A stretch of DNA of 64,000 nt from Acarospora socialis. Taxonomy: Eukaryota; Ascomycota; Lecanoromycetes; Acarosporales; Acarosporaceae. Both the position numbers and the translations under genes were made by a program. The notes beneath the pieces were generated by a model. It searched no databases, was not told the DNA's origin, and saw only the letters and a list, made by a program, of their open reading frames with translations. This document shows positions 34,396-45,942 of this stretch, piece by piece. How positions within the stretch are numbered: the stretch's first letter is position 1; each line of letters starts with the position of its first letter. The stretch lies in contig JAMYGW020000004.1 in assembly GCA_025617375.2 (NCBI GenBank), forward strand, positions 62,001 to 126,000. Direction: 5' to 3'.

Positions 34396-35297
34396 ATGTC
34401 TTTCGCCGCCTCTCGTGCCGTACTTCGGCAGTCCCATCTTACTCTACGCCGTTCCGCTTTGCGCAATGCCTCTACTACCTCCGAAGCGGCGTCCAATACA
34501 GCTTCGAAAGCCAAAGATACAGCTTCGAACGCAATTGCGAGAGCGTCACAAGGCCTCTCGCGGGTTACGTCGTCAGCGGGGTCAGGGATCAGCAGAGCTA
34601 CGGAAGGGGTAACTAATGCTTTGGGGAGGATGGGAGGGAGGGCCGGAAGGATGATCGCATTCGTTCAATGTGAGTTCTTCCCTCTTGTGAGCTGGTGCGG
34701 CTTGTCAAGCCTCAATTGACTTGAGGGATGCTTGGGCTGGGTGTACAGAGGGCCCTCCCTTAACGTCAGTTCCTGCGCCCCAAGGGAGGGCGCCATGGAG
34801 GCTTACATACGTTGGATCGTTTCGGCAAGCATTTACAAGTCTGTTGGAGCTAACAGCTGTTTCCAGCAATGGTTCCACCGACAATCTATTACTCAAGGGT
34901 AGGACTGGAGCTTGGCAGGCTCGTCTTTCAAGGGCAGAAGATGTCCCCACCGTACGTTCGACCCAAGCCAGTCAAACCATCACCATCCTCCTGTAGTAAA
35001 TGGCTGACCCTGATATCCAGAAATATGCAAACATTTCAATCCTATTTCCAACCCCTCATCAACGCCGCCAGAAATCCCATGAGTGCGTTCTCAGGGACGG
35101 CGAACTCGAATGCTATGTCTCCGGAGCATCTTCTTAGTCGAATGAGGAACGTCAGCCGACAAGAGATGATATCAGGGGCTATTGTCGCATGCGAATGTCT
35201 CGGTTTTTTCACGGTGGGGGAAATGCTGGGGCGAATGAAGGTCGTTGGGTATCACGGAGACAGAGAACATCATGAGACTGCCACACCACACCACTAG
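34396..35297 (+). CDS. ATP20: Mitochondrial F1Fo-ATP synthase subunit g
   Basis: Exons 34396-34669, 34867-34951 and 35021-35297 (introns of 197 and 69 nt) give 211 residues. The N-terminus (MSFAASRAVLRQSHLTLRRSALRNAST) is a typical mitochondrial presequence: Arg/Ser/Ala-rich with no acidic residues. An Ala/Ser-rich linker follows. Splicing reconstructs VPPTIYYSRVGLELGRLVFQ and then MSPPNMQTFQSYFQPLIN, both hallmarks of fungal subunit g, and the C-terminal membrane helix EMISGAIVACECLGFFTVGEMLGR carries the GxxxG-like face used for dimerisation. The protein sits in the inner membrane and helps form ATP synthase dimers and cristae. The C-terminal His-rich tail is not conserved. Confidence 0.92.
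34752..34791 (+). other. Perfect 10-bp hairpin in ATP20 intron 1
   Basis: GCCCTCCCTT at 34752-34761 and AAGGGAGGGC at 34782-34791 form a perfect stem with a 20-nt loop, roughly mid-intron. Confidence 0.65.
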
Positions 35298-36661
35298 AAA
35301 CAGCTGCGGCGAAGCGGTCCTGATGTTTGGGGAGAGAAGAGGTTGTGGTGGCTAGAGCTGTGTTGTGGATATTATGTGATGCTGCAACGGCATCTAAGGT
35401 TGTGAAGCCGAGAGTGTTGCCTGTACTCGACTCCATACACCTGTCAGATTGCGACCTGTACTTGATGTATAACAGAGGCAATGTGTCAAGCTACAATAGC
35501 AATGGTCTGACTTGTCTCCGCTCACGAGCTCGCGCAGCCAGACAGCAAGGCCGATGGTTGTCGTTCTGAACGTTGTATCCTATCAGGACGTTCTTTGCAT
35601 CTCTGAATGGTTGTGAGTGTACGAGTGCAGATGTAAGGGTCCATACCTAGGTAAACGTTCTCGTGCATAAGGGACTGACTTACAAGGACTTAGGGTTGGT
35701 AGTACCGTAACCTTCAGGGGTAAAATTTCCCCACAAGAGTGATAATCAGGAACATCCGGTAGGCCGTGCCAAGGTGATCGGGTGCTTAACTACGCTCCAT
35801 GAACTCCATGTGCTCTCCCCTCCTCTCCCATTTTCCCATTAGATACGGCCGCGCCGATAGGAACGATTTGGGATCTTGGGGTACCTCCTCGCTCAGCTGA
35901 TGGACGAGTCTAGTTCCGCGCAGACGGTGACGGTGACTATGCTGCTTCATACCCCTTAACCCTGCCCCTGGGTGGAGGTTCTTGGGCAGAGCCCCATATC
36001 CTACCTATGAGAGTCTCCACTCTGTCCGCTTTGGACGTTCTGTCCCGTTCTTGAGTTTTAGTTCCTGCTCCATCTTCCTGCTATTCCCTTGTGACATGCT
36101 CCGCTGTCGCCTGGAATAGCGTTCTTGTTGTTTTGTCTTCTGCCTTCATGGGGCATGCTGCGGTATACCTTCGATCAAACTGAAGAGAAGCGTTTAGAAG
36201 TGGATAAAAGCATGTTGATAGGAAGCAGTTCCCCATCGATGTGTATTATGGGAACGAAAGACGGTATAACAATGCGATGGTTTCTCGACAAAGATGTCTT
36301 GTGTTCTGGAACCTCTCGTCTTCCTCTCATCTAATCTTCTCTTTGGTCAGAGATACCTACCATGGACGAAATCCATCGTATCTCCAACAAACGGCCCGTC
36401 TTTATATGCATCCACTCAATGTCACAGCCCTAACATTGAAACTGTCTTGCAGCTTACTAGTGGCATCTTTGGTTGCTGGAGCAATGTTAAGATGCATGAG
36501 ATGCTAAACTCCGATGCATGTCGGAACCACTGCACGAGTGATTACAAAGCAATCATGTCTGGTATATTAACTACATATCTGCACATATTATTGAGTGCTT
36601 TGATCATCTTTTTCACTCTTCAGCTCATGCGTATATGTAGTATCATTCGAGTCACGCCAAC
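35298..36661. other. Gene-poor intergenic region
   Basis: About 1.36 kb with no conserved frame. One TACCTAGGTAAA motif of the dispersed AGGTA type lies near 35645. Confidence 0.5.
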
Positions 36662-37788
36662 ATGTCCAATCAAGCAGCGTGGATAATGGAGGCTAAGGCC
36701 AAACCACTCAAGGTGGATTCCGCAGAGATGTGGAAGCCGGGCCCCGGTGAGGTTCTGGTGAAGAATGCTGCCTGGGCTGTGAATCCGGTAGAATGGAAGA
36801 TCCAGGATATAGGCATGTTCATTGAGAAATACCCGAACATCCTTGGGGTGGACTCGGCCGGTGAGATCTACGAGATTGGCGAGGGCGTTACTCAAGTCCA
36901 AAAAGGCCAGCGTGTCATGGCGTAAGTCAAGTTCTACGAGATGATTCCGGTCGACTGCTCATGCCTCGACACAGATGGGCTCTCGGCTTGCAGACGGGCG
37001 AACCGAGGGATGGTGCGTTCCAGCTTTTTTCAATCGCCAAAGCGGATTTTGTCGCCCCAATTCCGGACTCCGTTTCTTTTGAGCAGGCTGCCGTTATGCC
37101 GTTGTCCATTTCCACCGCAGCCGCAGGTTTGTATCAGAAAGGTTTTCTCGCTCTTCCCTACCCGGCGAAAGACTCGAAACCACTGAACAAGACGATTCTT
37201 ATATGGGGTGGCTCATCCTCCGTCGGCGCAACCGCCATCCAGTTGGCACGTGCATCAGGTCTCACCGTGTTCACCACAGCATCCAGTCATAACCATTCCC
37301 TTATCAAATCACTCGGCGCAACAAAGGCCTTTGATTATACTCAGGGCGGCGTTGTCGACGAGATTGCCAATGCACTGAAGGGGAGTGATTTCGTGGGCAT
37401 CTTTGATGCTATTAGCTCCAAGGAAAGCTACACGACAGGCGCGGAGCTGCTCTCGAAGCTTGGCGGAGGGACGGTAATAGGAACCATCCCTCCTATGGGC
37501 TTTACATTGCCGGACAACATCAGGAATTCGAATGGTACTACAGATTGTTCCTTTTTACCAAGCGCATTCGCTGACTGTATTCTAGTTTATGCTCCTACGA
37601 TTTCCCGTGAGGAAAAGGAGGTTGGCGATGCAGTGTGGCAAGGGTATGTCACTGACGCTCTCATGTCCGGTCAACTGCAGCTGAAGCCAGATCCTATTGT
37701 GATCAAGGGAGGTTTGGCAAAGATGCAGGAGGGTCTGGATCGTCAGAAGCAGGGCGTCTCGGCTGGCAAGGTTGTAGTTGTGCCTTAG
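36662..37788 (+). CDS. Zinc-free medium-chain dehydrogenase/enoyl-reductase-like oxidoreductase
   Basis: Exons 36662-36921 and 36975-37788 (53-nt intron, GTAAGT donor, CACAG acceptor) give 357 residues. The GroES-like N-terminal half includes WKPGPGEVLVKNAAWAVNPVEWKIQDIG and ILGVDSAGEIYEIGEGV; zinc-ligand Cys/His residues are absent, as in quinone-oxidoreductase and enoyl-reductase types. The Rossmann half carries ILIWGGSSSVGATAIQLARASG, fitting NADPH binding. The fungal relatives are the CipB/ToxD-like proteins and the trans-acting enoyl reductases of polyketide pathways. No polyketide synthase or other biosynthetic cluster gene is in the window, so a general NADPH-dependent reductase is the safer call. 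The substrate is unknown. Confidence 0.85.
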
Positions 37789-38169
37789 ACGCGTTGGGCC
37801 ATTCTTCCAACCGACATTGCCCTAGCGTTCGAAAGCGTTGAACTCGGGACTGAGACAATCTTTGTACTATCGCTTCCAAAAGCATGAATGTAGATCTTAT
37901 ATTTACCTTGCATCTCCATGAGTATCACGGTGTAATCTGGTGTCGGTACATGTCCGAGAGATTTCAGCGTGAACTTTTACGATAATCCTCAAGAACCTCA
38001 ATCTCATACCCTTCCTCCCTGCAGCCTTCAAATATCTCTCGTGAAGTACCTGGGTCCCAACCTTGCCCAATACTGAACATCCCTGTTTGCAATGTCGGTG
38101 CTGTCATTTGGTGACATAGATTTTCAACTCAATCAACAAACATTCTCCAATTGAAGCTTAAAGAGGAGT
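37789..38169. other. Short intergenic region
   Basis: The 3' flank of the reductase gene and promoter of the amidase gene; nothing else recognised. Confidence 0.5.
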
Positions 38170-40259
38170 ATGATGGCTGGTAAGGATTATTACAACTATC
38201 CAACTCCATGCAAGGGACCTGATATTCCTTACTACAACCCCGACAAGTCCAACCCCGTCGTCCGAGGTCTACCATTGTTGATCGTAGCTTCAGCGTATGC
38301 GACAATGACTCTACTACACTCTCGGACCATTGCTCATATCGGGATTTCAGAGCCGCCAACTTGAATCTCGTCTCGGGCTTTCTATGGAGTAATGCCGGCT
38401 TCAGTAGCTTACGGAAGATCAAGGAACTCGAACAATACGAGCCGCGCTATGATCCCACCGTTATTCCGGTAGCAGGTCCTTCTGCACATACAGCAGGCTC
38501 ATCCACGAATCGATCATCCGTCCAAGACCCTGCACCGAATCCACTACGCAGGTATTATAGTGTCACCGACTACCACGCCTTATACAGATCTGGAAGGCTC
38601 ACGCCGACAGACTCGGTAGAAGCCCTGCTTCCTCTGATACGCCGAGATACTTCACCACCAGGAGCACATTCAGTTGCTTTCATCTCAACGGAGGTAGAGT
38701 TGGTACGCAGAGCGGCGGATGCTTCTACTTTACGGTATAAGCAGGGCAACCCCCTAGGAATACTTGATGGAGTACCGATAGCTGTTAAGGATGAGGTGGA
38801 TCTTGATGGATACAGGAAGACGCTGGGATCAGCCAGAGATTATACGCGAGATGGAGGGGGCACAAGCTGGTGCGTGAAGAAGTGGGAGGAAGAGGGAGCG
38901 ATTATATTGGGAAAGCTGAATATGCACGAGCTTGGAATGGGTAAATGACGAGTTTGCTTGTTACTCAGCGATGTCATGGCACCAACCCCTCAAAAACATC
39001 ACAATGAACTGGTGTAATGTCTCAGGCATGTCTGGGCTATACAACCTCTCTTCCGTTGTCCGATACGTCTGATCTCCGTTAACTTGTGGCGTCTTTCTAA
39101 TCTTTATATCCGTCTACACTCCATCTAGGCTACTCTTAGTTTTCCTCTACCCAGAACCAGCGCATCTAACCTCCACCCAGATACATCAAACAACAACCCT
39201 ATCCATGGCACACCCCTCAATCCGCACAATTCAAAGTACTACACCGGCGGCTCCTCAGGCGGCAGCGCCTATGCCGTCAGCACCGGTCTCGTCCCATTCG
39301 CATGCGGCGCCGACGCCGGCGGCTCCATCCGGATTCCCTCCAGCTACTGCGGCGTGTACGGTCTCAAGCCCTCGCACGGCCGCGTATCTGGGAACCCTAC
39401 ACTCAACCTCGCGACCACGTGCGGTGTCGACGGCCCCATCGCAGCCAGCATCGCCGACCTCGAAATCGCCTACCGCGTCATGGCCACGCCGGACCAAACC
39501 CACCCCTCGTCGTCCCGCTTCCCGCCTCCACGCCCATATACCGGCCCCCGACGCAAACTCCTAGGCATCTACAGAACCTGGTTCGACCGTGCCGACCCAT
39601 CCGTCCTGAACGTCTGCTACGCGGCCCTAGACCACTACAAGTCCCTCAACTACGAATTCATCGACATCGCCATCCCCTTTCTCCCCGAGGGCCAAACCGC
39701 ACACGCAATTACCAGCCTCTGCGAAATCTCCCTGGCGAACAAGGGCCCGCTGACCGACCTCTCGGCCCCGAACCAGATCCTCATCAGCGTCGGCCGCCAA
39801 GCGCCAGCGGAAGACTTCCTGCTCGCTCAGAAACTCCGCAACCTCCTCATGCAGCATCTCGCGTATCTCTTCACCACGTATCCGGATTTGATCATTGTGA
39901 CGCCTACGACGGCGAATGCGGGGTGGCGCATCGCAGGCGGTGATGCGGATCTGAAGTATGGGGTTAGCGATGCGAATGCCACGATGCGCAGTATGGAGTT
40001 TGTGTGGTTGGCGAATTTCGCGGGGTGTCCGGCGTTGAGTGCGCCGGTGGGGTATGTGGATGTTGATGGTGACGGTGAGGGCAAGATGCCGGTGGGGTTG
40101 ATGGGGATGGGGGAGTGGGGTAGTGAGGATGCATTGATTGAATGGGGAAGGGACGGTGAAGGCATGTTGCATGGGAATAGTGGGGACCAAGAGGGTGTGA
40201 AGAAGCCTGAGGGTTGGGTGGATGTTTTAGGGATGGCGGCGAAGAGGGCTAATAATTAA
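38170..40259 (+). CDS. Amidase (amidase-signature family)
   Basis: Exons 38170-38294, 38351-38940 and 39181-40259 (introns of 56 and 240 nt) give 597 residues. The N-terminal DYYNYPTPCKGPDIPYYNP and the KIKELEQYEPRYDPTVIP block are typical of a filamentous-fungal amidase subfamily. The Ser-cisSer-Lys triad is identifiable: Lys in GVPIAVKDEVD (near 187), the cis-Ser region TGGSSGGSAYAV (near 260) and the nucleophile segment GADAGGSIRIPSSYCGVYGLKP (near 285). The family hydrolyses carboxamides to acids and ammonia; the substrate cannot be read from sequence. Two adjacent ATGs (38170 and 38173) are equally possible starts. GC content rises sharply in exon 3, matching codon bias elsewhere in well-expressed genes here. 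Confidence 0.9.
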
Positions 40260-40433
40260 GCCTCAGGGTGCGCTTTTGATATCAAAGGCCTCACGGTCGG
40301 AGTGAGCCGGTTGGTGGGCTGTGAGATACTTTACGTTCTATTTGGTTATATAGTTGCTTGGTCCGTGATCGCATGTATGCCCTAGCACATCGAAACAGTT
40401 CTTACCACAATATAGTGCGGCGAAACTCCTTTA
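40260..40433. other. 3' flank of amidase
   Basis: Short non-coding interval between the amidase stop and the tandem array. Confidence 0.4.
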
Positions 40434-40970
40434 ACAAAGGGGAACTCAATCCCGAGACGCCCGAGAACAATCGCTGGATCCCCTCTGAGTCAGGCCAGCT
40501 AGATTGAACCTATCATCAATCAATGATGGAGGACTTCCTTTTGGGACCTATCAAGCACTGGGGCACTCTCTCCTGAGACGTTCTACGAGTATCGTAACAA
40601 CCTCTGGTTTCAGTTAACTTGAACCAAATCCATCATCACTCAATGATGGTGAGTGAATGGACTGAAGGAACACTGGAGGCACTCATCTCCCGAGGCCTTC
40701 GACGATGGTCATTGAGAACCTCTGAATCAACTAGGTAGATAACATCCATCACCGGACAACGATGATGAAATGATGAGAAGGATCAAAGAAGCACCAGGGG
40801 CACTCTGCCCCTGAGACGCTTGACGATAATCATCGAAAACCTGTGATTCAAGTTAGTAGGGCGGAGTCCATCATCGGTCAATGATGATGAGCACCTCAAG
40901 GATCACCGGGGGCACTCCCCTTCTGAGAAGTTCGACGACAATCTTCAAAACCTCCGGATTGGGTTAGAGT
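40434..40970. repeat. Degenerate tandem array, ~118-bp units with internal palindromes
   Basis: About four and a half head-to-tail units of 113-121 bp. Landmarks recur in the same order in each: GGCACTC (near 40565, 40679, 40800, 40914), CTGAGACG or a variant, TTCGACGA, AACCTCTG, then a small inverted repeat of the CATCATC-N-TCAATGATGATG kind (near 40512, 40631, 40748 and 40868). The first unit is the most eroded. The array lies wholly between the amidase and ROK1 3' ends and contains no gene. Confidence 0.85.
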
Positions 40971-41259
40971 GGAAAAGGCGCAACGTTGCCCTGTGTTTTC
41001 GGCGATATGTTGCCATCTTTACTGCCAAGGAACAGACTCACAAAATGTCGGGTACCGCGACCTAGAGTTGCGTAGCCCCCACAGGTGTACTATTTCAAGA
41101 TAGAGATATGCGGCCATGAGGGTCTTTACAAACCCACTCCTAATGCCTTTTACAAAAGGTAGCCAAGGACGAGAGCCATGGTCGCCATTACGAGACACGC
41201 TTTCAAGGTTTTGATCTCCAAATGAATCGCCGCCTGCCTCTATCTTTACTAATGAAAAT

Positions 41260-43647
41260 TCAATCCTCAAACCCACCCCACTCACCCTCACTCCCACTCC
41301 AATTCTCTCTCTCAGCCCCGTTCGTGACCCCACCTGCCACCCCTTGACCCTTCGCCTTTAGCCCCTTGCGATTGTGTTCGATCCGCCGATCATACCCGCT
41401 CTTCGTACTGATCCTCGCCGCCTTGTTTCCCCTCCTGCTCTCCTTGCCATCCTTCACCCCAGCCTGACCAACCGTCCTGCGAGCCTCGACACCCCTCCTC
41501 TTCAATTCTTTCTTCTCCTTCTTGCTCGGCGTTGGTAGAGCATCGAGCAGCCATTTCTGCACTCCTTGATCCTGACCCTGTCCCAGTTGCCCCTCACGTC
41601 TCAACTTCTCACTGGCAGCGATAACGTTTGCTACACCTTTAATATACGGCACGTCTTCTTTGGTATACAACGTCACGGCAACGCCACCATCACGGCCCGC
41701 CCGCCCGGTGCGTCCGACACGATGTACGTACGCGGCGCCGGAGCCGGGGACGTCGTAGTTGACGACGCCATTGAGGCCGCGGAAGTCGACGCCGCGGGCA
41801 AGCAGGTCGGTCGTGATGAGGACCCAGACCTCGCCTTTGCGGAAACGGGCCATGATGAGGGCGCGGGCGGGGTCAGAGAGGTCGGAGTGCAGGACGGCGA
41901 TGCGGGAGGAGCCACCTGCTTCGGGTGGAATGTCGTAGCGGAGTTCGGAGTGCAGGGCGATGGCGCGGGGGATGGTTTGGGTGAAGACGAGGAAGGGAGG
42001 GCGGAGGGCGGGGAGGGAGGAGAGGGCGGTGGAGGTGGGGTGGAGGAGTTGGCGGAGGGCGAGGAGCTTGCCGGGTTCGGTGGCGGCGTAGATGAGGTGG
42101 TGGGAGATGTTGGGGATGGCGGAATCTTTGAGGCCGACGACGAGGCGGATGAGGAGTGGGGCGTTGGTAATTCCGAGGGTTGATTGGCGGGTTGTTATTG
42201 TTGAGCAGGCGAGTTCTTCGATGTTAGAGCCCATGGTAGCGGACCAGAGGCTGGTTCGCAGGTCGGGGTTGATGCATGCGTTCCATATGCCTAATGTCTG
42301 GGACCGGAAAAGAGGGTCAAGAAGAACGTCGGCTTCGTCGAGAACCAAGTGTTGTACTGAAGGTAAAGGTATTGTTTCGGTTGATCCTGGCTTTGATATA
42401 GCATGGAGAAGCATCAGTGGTGTGCTGACTAGGACATCTGCCTTGACCAAAGGGCCGGCTTTGCGGCTGATGTCTTCCTGCTCCTGCTCCTCCTCCTCCT
42501 CCTCCTCCTCCTCCTCCTCTACATCTTCGTCAGAACGGTCGCTCCCATCATGCCCATTCTTTTCGAGCTCCTCATTACCATTCTCACCCTCTTTCGCTAT
42601 CCTCATGCCCTTGCGCATCGCCGTAATTCTGATCCCCGTCCCAGTTGCTAATTTCCTTCCCTCATTTACAATTTGGTCTGCAAGTTCCCGAGTTGGTGCC
42701 ACAACAATAGCCCCTACTTGTTGGTCATGTCGGGATGGTCGCTGCGTAGACTCAGAGGAGTGTTGGAAGTGGGCTCGCCGTGCTTGAATGAGTCCGTGGA
42801 GAACAGGTATCAGGAAAGCCAAGGTCTTCCCGCTTCCCGTAGGAGCAACGGTAAGTAAATCAACCGCGGGTGGAGTTCGAATATTGTCCTTCGATGACTC
42901 CACCTTCGGCTGTGTCTCACGCCCTCCATGCTCGTGCACAGGTGCAAGCAAGAGCGGCAGACCTCCAAGTTGTACCTCTGTTGGGATGGTATACCCTTGA
43001 GCACTTATATTATCTGCTAACCTCCGGGATATCTTGTATGTGCTCCTAAGTTGAGAGAAGTGCGTGAGCGGCTGTGGAAAGAGAGGTGTGTTGGACTTCT
43101 TTCGCCGTACTGCTAGATCGGGGATAGTTTGCGATTTGTCTTCTGAGTGCTTCTTGGATTTCGTCCCTGGGTCAGAAGCACAATGCTTGCCAACACTATC
43201 TCGACCTTCCAGGAGTGTGACCTTGAGCTTGTGTGCCCTCAAGATCATTTTACACTCTTTCCCACTCAGAGTAACCATCCCCTGCTCTGGAGTAAGGCCG
43301 ACGCCTCCATTCGACTTGGTCTTAACTGACGCAGACGCGCCCCGGTCCCCATCTCTCCCCGCGCCATTGTAAAGCATCTCTTGCCTATCACGATGATCGC
43401 CGAAAAAGTCTAACTCAGCTGGTAGAGTAGTAGCCAGCCCGAGCTCGTCCTCACCTCTCTTGCGCTTTCTGGCCCTATTGCTCTCAGTCTTTGTGTTTAG
43501 ATCTTGCAATTCGCTGCCACGATCCGCAAACAGCTGAGGGTTTTGGACTGCTCCGCTCGAAGGTATCTGTTTCTGGGGCCTTGCCTTCGCGTCTGCCGCG
43601 GCGCTTTTGAGATTGGTAGACCTCGCGAGCAATCTGAATGCGTCCAT
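41260..43647 (-). CDS. ROK1: ATP-dependent RNA helicase Rok1 (DEAD-box)
   Basis: A single exon of 795 residues. The start MDAFRLLARSTNLKS matches the Rok1 N-terminus. Helicase motifs occur in order: Q-motif region TIPTEVQLGGLPLLL, motif I APTGSGKT (~270), Ia APTREL, Ib STPLMLL, motif II DEAD (437-440), motif III SAT, and HRVGRTGRAG (~642) near the end of the core. A poly-Glu/Gln run (from a GAG-codon tract at ~42489-42518) interrupts the region between Ia and Ib. Rok1 acts in the nucleolus, unwinding snR30-linked and other helices during 18S rRNA/40S assembly. The C-terminal tail is Lys/Arg-rich. It diverges from the DUF1479 gene over ~320 bp. Confidence 0.95.
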   Translation of the reverse strand: MDAFRLLARSTNLKSAAADAKARPQKQIPSSGAVQNPQLFADRGSELQDLNTKTESNRARKRKRGEDELGLATTLPAELDFFGDHRDRQEMLYNGAGRDGDRGASASVKTKSNGGVGLTPEQGMVTLSGKECKMILRAHKLKVTLLEGRDSVGKHCASDPGTKSKKHSEDKSQTIPDLAVRRKKSNTPLFPQPLTHFSQLRSTYKISRRLADNISAQGYTIPTEVQLGGLPLLLAPVHEHGGRETQPKVESSKDNIRTPPAVDLLTVAPTGSGKTLAFLIPVLHGLIQARRAHFQHSSESTQRPSRHDQQVGAIVVAPTRELADQIVNEGRKLATGTGIRITAMRKGMRIAKEGENGNEELEKNGHDGSDRSDEDVEEEEEEEEEEEQEQEDISRKAGPLVKADVLVSTPLMLLHAISKPGSTETIPLPSVQHLVLDEADVLLDPLFRSQTLGIWNACINPDLRTSLWSATMGSNIEELACSTITTRQSTLGITNAPLLIRLVVGLKDSAIPNISHHLIYAATEPGKLLALRQLLHPTSTALSSLPALRPPFLVFTQTIPRAIALHSELRYDIPPEAGGSSRIAVLHSDLSDPARALIMARFRKGEVWVLITTDLLARGVDFRGLNGVVNYDVPGSGAAYVHRVGRTGRAGRDGGVAVTLYTKEDVPYIKGVANVIAASEKLRREGQLGQGQDQGVQKWLLDALPTPSKKEKKELKRRGVEARRTVGQAGVKDGKESRRGNKAARISTKSGYDRRIEHNRKGLKAKGQGVAGGVTNGAERENWSGSEGEWGGFED

Positions 43648-43969
43648 CCTTGACTCGCAAATCCTCTCAAGCAGTATCCCGGCCTATCATATAGATTCCC
43701 ACTTGGCGAGTGTCCTTGTTGTCCTTGTTATTGTGAAGACGAATATAATTTCGACTTCCAGCTCTCCCGAGAAATTCTAGCGGAGCGGCGTTGTTCCGCA
43801 CTCACAACCACTTTCTCCCTTCCCCACATTCGAGACATTGACTCCATACACCACTCTACGCTCCGAGTCAGCCGTGCGGCCTCTCTTGGTGCTGTCAAGG
43901 CAATCATCAATGCTAACCTACGACCGAGACTAATATTGCGCATATAGCATGTGAGATTGCACCACAACC
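43648..43969. promoter_or_regulatory. Bidirectional promoter interval ROK1 / DUF1479 gene
   Basis: Only 322 bp separate two divergent start codons, so both core promoters must lie here. No specific factor site is claimed. Confidence 0.55.
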
Positions 43970-45942
43970 ATGCGCCCCACCACCAAACCTCGCATCCTCC
44001 CACCCCTCCTCCACCTCCCCATCCGCCCCTCCTTCAGAACCAATGCCACCACCACCAACCCGCCACCACCCAAACCCGAAGGTGACATCTCCTCCGTCTT
44101 CGTCTCCCTCTCCGGCACCGCCACCTCACCGCTCCCCCCGCGCTTCGCTTCTCTCAAAGACAGCCTCATCCGCGGCCATGAAGACAGGCTGCGGGGCAGC
44201 TGGGAGAGGCTGTTGTCGCAGATGCGGGAAGAGACGCGGGTCATTAGAGAGCTGGGTAGTAGGGTGGTGCCGGAGATCCGGTTCGAGGAGATTGCGAGTG
44301 GGAGGGGGTCGGAGGAGTTTGGGAGGGAGCTAAGGAAGAGGGGGGTTGCGGTTGTGAGGGGCGTGGTGAGTGAGGAGGAGGCGTTGGGGTGGAAGGAGGA
44401 GGTTAGGGACTATGTCAGGGTCAATCCGCAGACGAGAGGTAGGTTGGGGTTCTGTGACCTTTCCTTATGGGCAACAATCCATCCATGTTTCGAGAGGTTA
44501 GGGTTTCTGCAGTTTGTGATGCTGTGAATCAGCGGGACTCTGTATTCAAGCATCTTTCTACCGTATAATATGGATCTTACCATTAAATGCCTTGATTCTG
44601 AACCCTACGCTGCTGCTGATTCCCTGTTACAACAATCCATCATTCTGAGCATCGTTTCGATGGGCTTTGCCCATAGGACCGGGCACCCATTTCCAGCAAG
44701 CAACAATCGTTACGTCCATACCATCACGACAGCAAACTTCAGAACTGATACCCTCTCACAGCCTTTCCACCCTCCAAACCCGCCGTCTACGAGCTCTACT
44801 GGTCCCCGCCCCAAATCCGCGCCCGCGCGCACCCACACCTCCTCCTTACGCAACGCTTCCTAATGTCCCACTGGCACAGCACCTCATCCGCCGCCCTCCA
44901 CTCGACCGCGCACCAAACCGTCTACGCGGACCGGCTACGCATCCGGCAGCCCGGCGACTCCGGCTTCGCGCTGGGCCCACACGTCGACGGCGGCAGCTGC
45001 GAGCGGTGGGAGCGCGCCGGCTACGGCCGCGGCGGCGTGTACGACGCCGTCTTCGCGGGCGAATGGGAGGACTACGATCCGTGGGAGGCGAGTCGGCGCC
45101 TGCCCGTCGTCAGCGACCTGTATAATGGCGCCGGGGCCTGCAGCATGTTTCGCATGTTTCAGGGGTGGCTGAGTATGTCGCGGACGGGGCCGGGCGAGGG
45201 GACGTTGTTGGTCAACCCGCTGCTGGGGAGGGCGACGGCGTATTTTCTGTTGCGGCCATTTTTCGAGCCGGTTAGAGGGGTGGGTGATGGTAGCGGTATG
45301 GGGATGGAGGCGTTTTTAGGCGCGGACAATTGGAGGTTGGAGGAGAGGAGGACGTCGATGCTGCAAGGGGCGACACCGTCGCATTGTCAGGAGTTGAGTG
45401 ACGCGCTGCATCCGCATCTCGATCTGGAGAGTACGATGGTTCATGTTCCGGAGGTGAGGCCGGGGGACTATGTGGTTTGGCATTGTGATAGTATGGAAGG
45501 CTTGGCTATATATATCCTGGAGGGATGCCTTTTGTTTGAGGGCTGACATTTTGAGGAATAGCTATCCATGCTGTCGATAAGGTGCACGCCGGTACCAGCG
45601 ACTCCTCTGTCATGTACATACCGTGCTGTCCTCTGACCGAGACGAATGCGGAGTATCTGGTCCGCCAGCGCCATGCATTTTCGGAAGGGCGTCCTGCGCC
45701 GGACTTTCCAGGTGAGACCTGCAAACCCATTGTGAGCACAACTCTGCTGATCAATTCTTTAAGGCGGTAAAGGCGAATCTGAGCACGTAGGCAGATTGTC
45801 GGTGGATTATGTGATGAGGACCACCAACAGCCAGGCTCAGAGGGCAATGGGCCTGGCAAAGTGGAATGTGAACGAGGAGGGAATTTCCACGGGGCAGAGG
45901 AGAATGCTTGAGAAAGCTAATGAGATATTGGGGTTTCCTTAG
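43970..45942 (+). CDS. DUF1479 family protein, probable Fe(II)/2-oxoglutarate-type oxygenase fold
   Basis: Exons 43970-44438, 44762-45490, 45562-45711 and 45764-45942 give 508 residues; introns are 323, 71 and 52 nt. Each join restores family sequence: QTRAFPPSKPAVYELYWS, VVWHCDTIHAVDKVHAG and PDFPGGKGESEHVG. A likely H-x-D iron motif is GPHVDGGSCERW, with a second His in the HAVDKVHAG segment. DUF1479 includes bacterial YbiU and many fungal proteins of unknown substrate; the cupin-like fold and dioxygenase role are family-level inference. The first ~30 residues (MRPTTKPRILPPLLHLPIRPSFRTN) are Arg/Pro-rich without acidic residues and could direct the protein to mitochondria. Confidence 0.88.

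Noticed and set aside
35327-35569. Open frame after ATP20
   Set aside because: No ATG at the start and no conserved sequence; most likely 3' flank.
36662-40259. Secondary-metabolite cluster (enoyl reductase plus amidase)
   Set aside because: No polyketide synthase, NRPS, terpene cyclase or cluster regulator lies nearby.
40434-40970. CRISPR-like array
   Set aside because: Units are long and contiguous with no unique spacers, and the organism is a eukaryote; it is a degenerate tandem repeat.
42489-42518. CCT/TCC microsatellite
   Set aside because: It is the coding tract for the Glu run in ROK1 and stays in frame; not an independent repeat feature.
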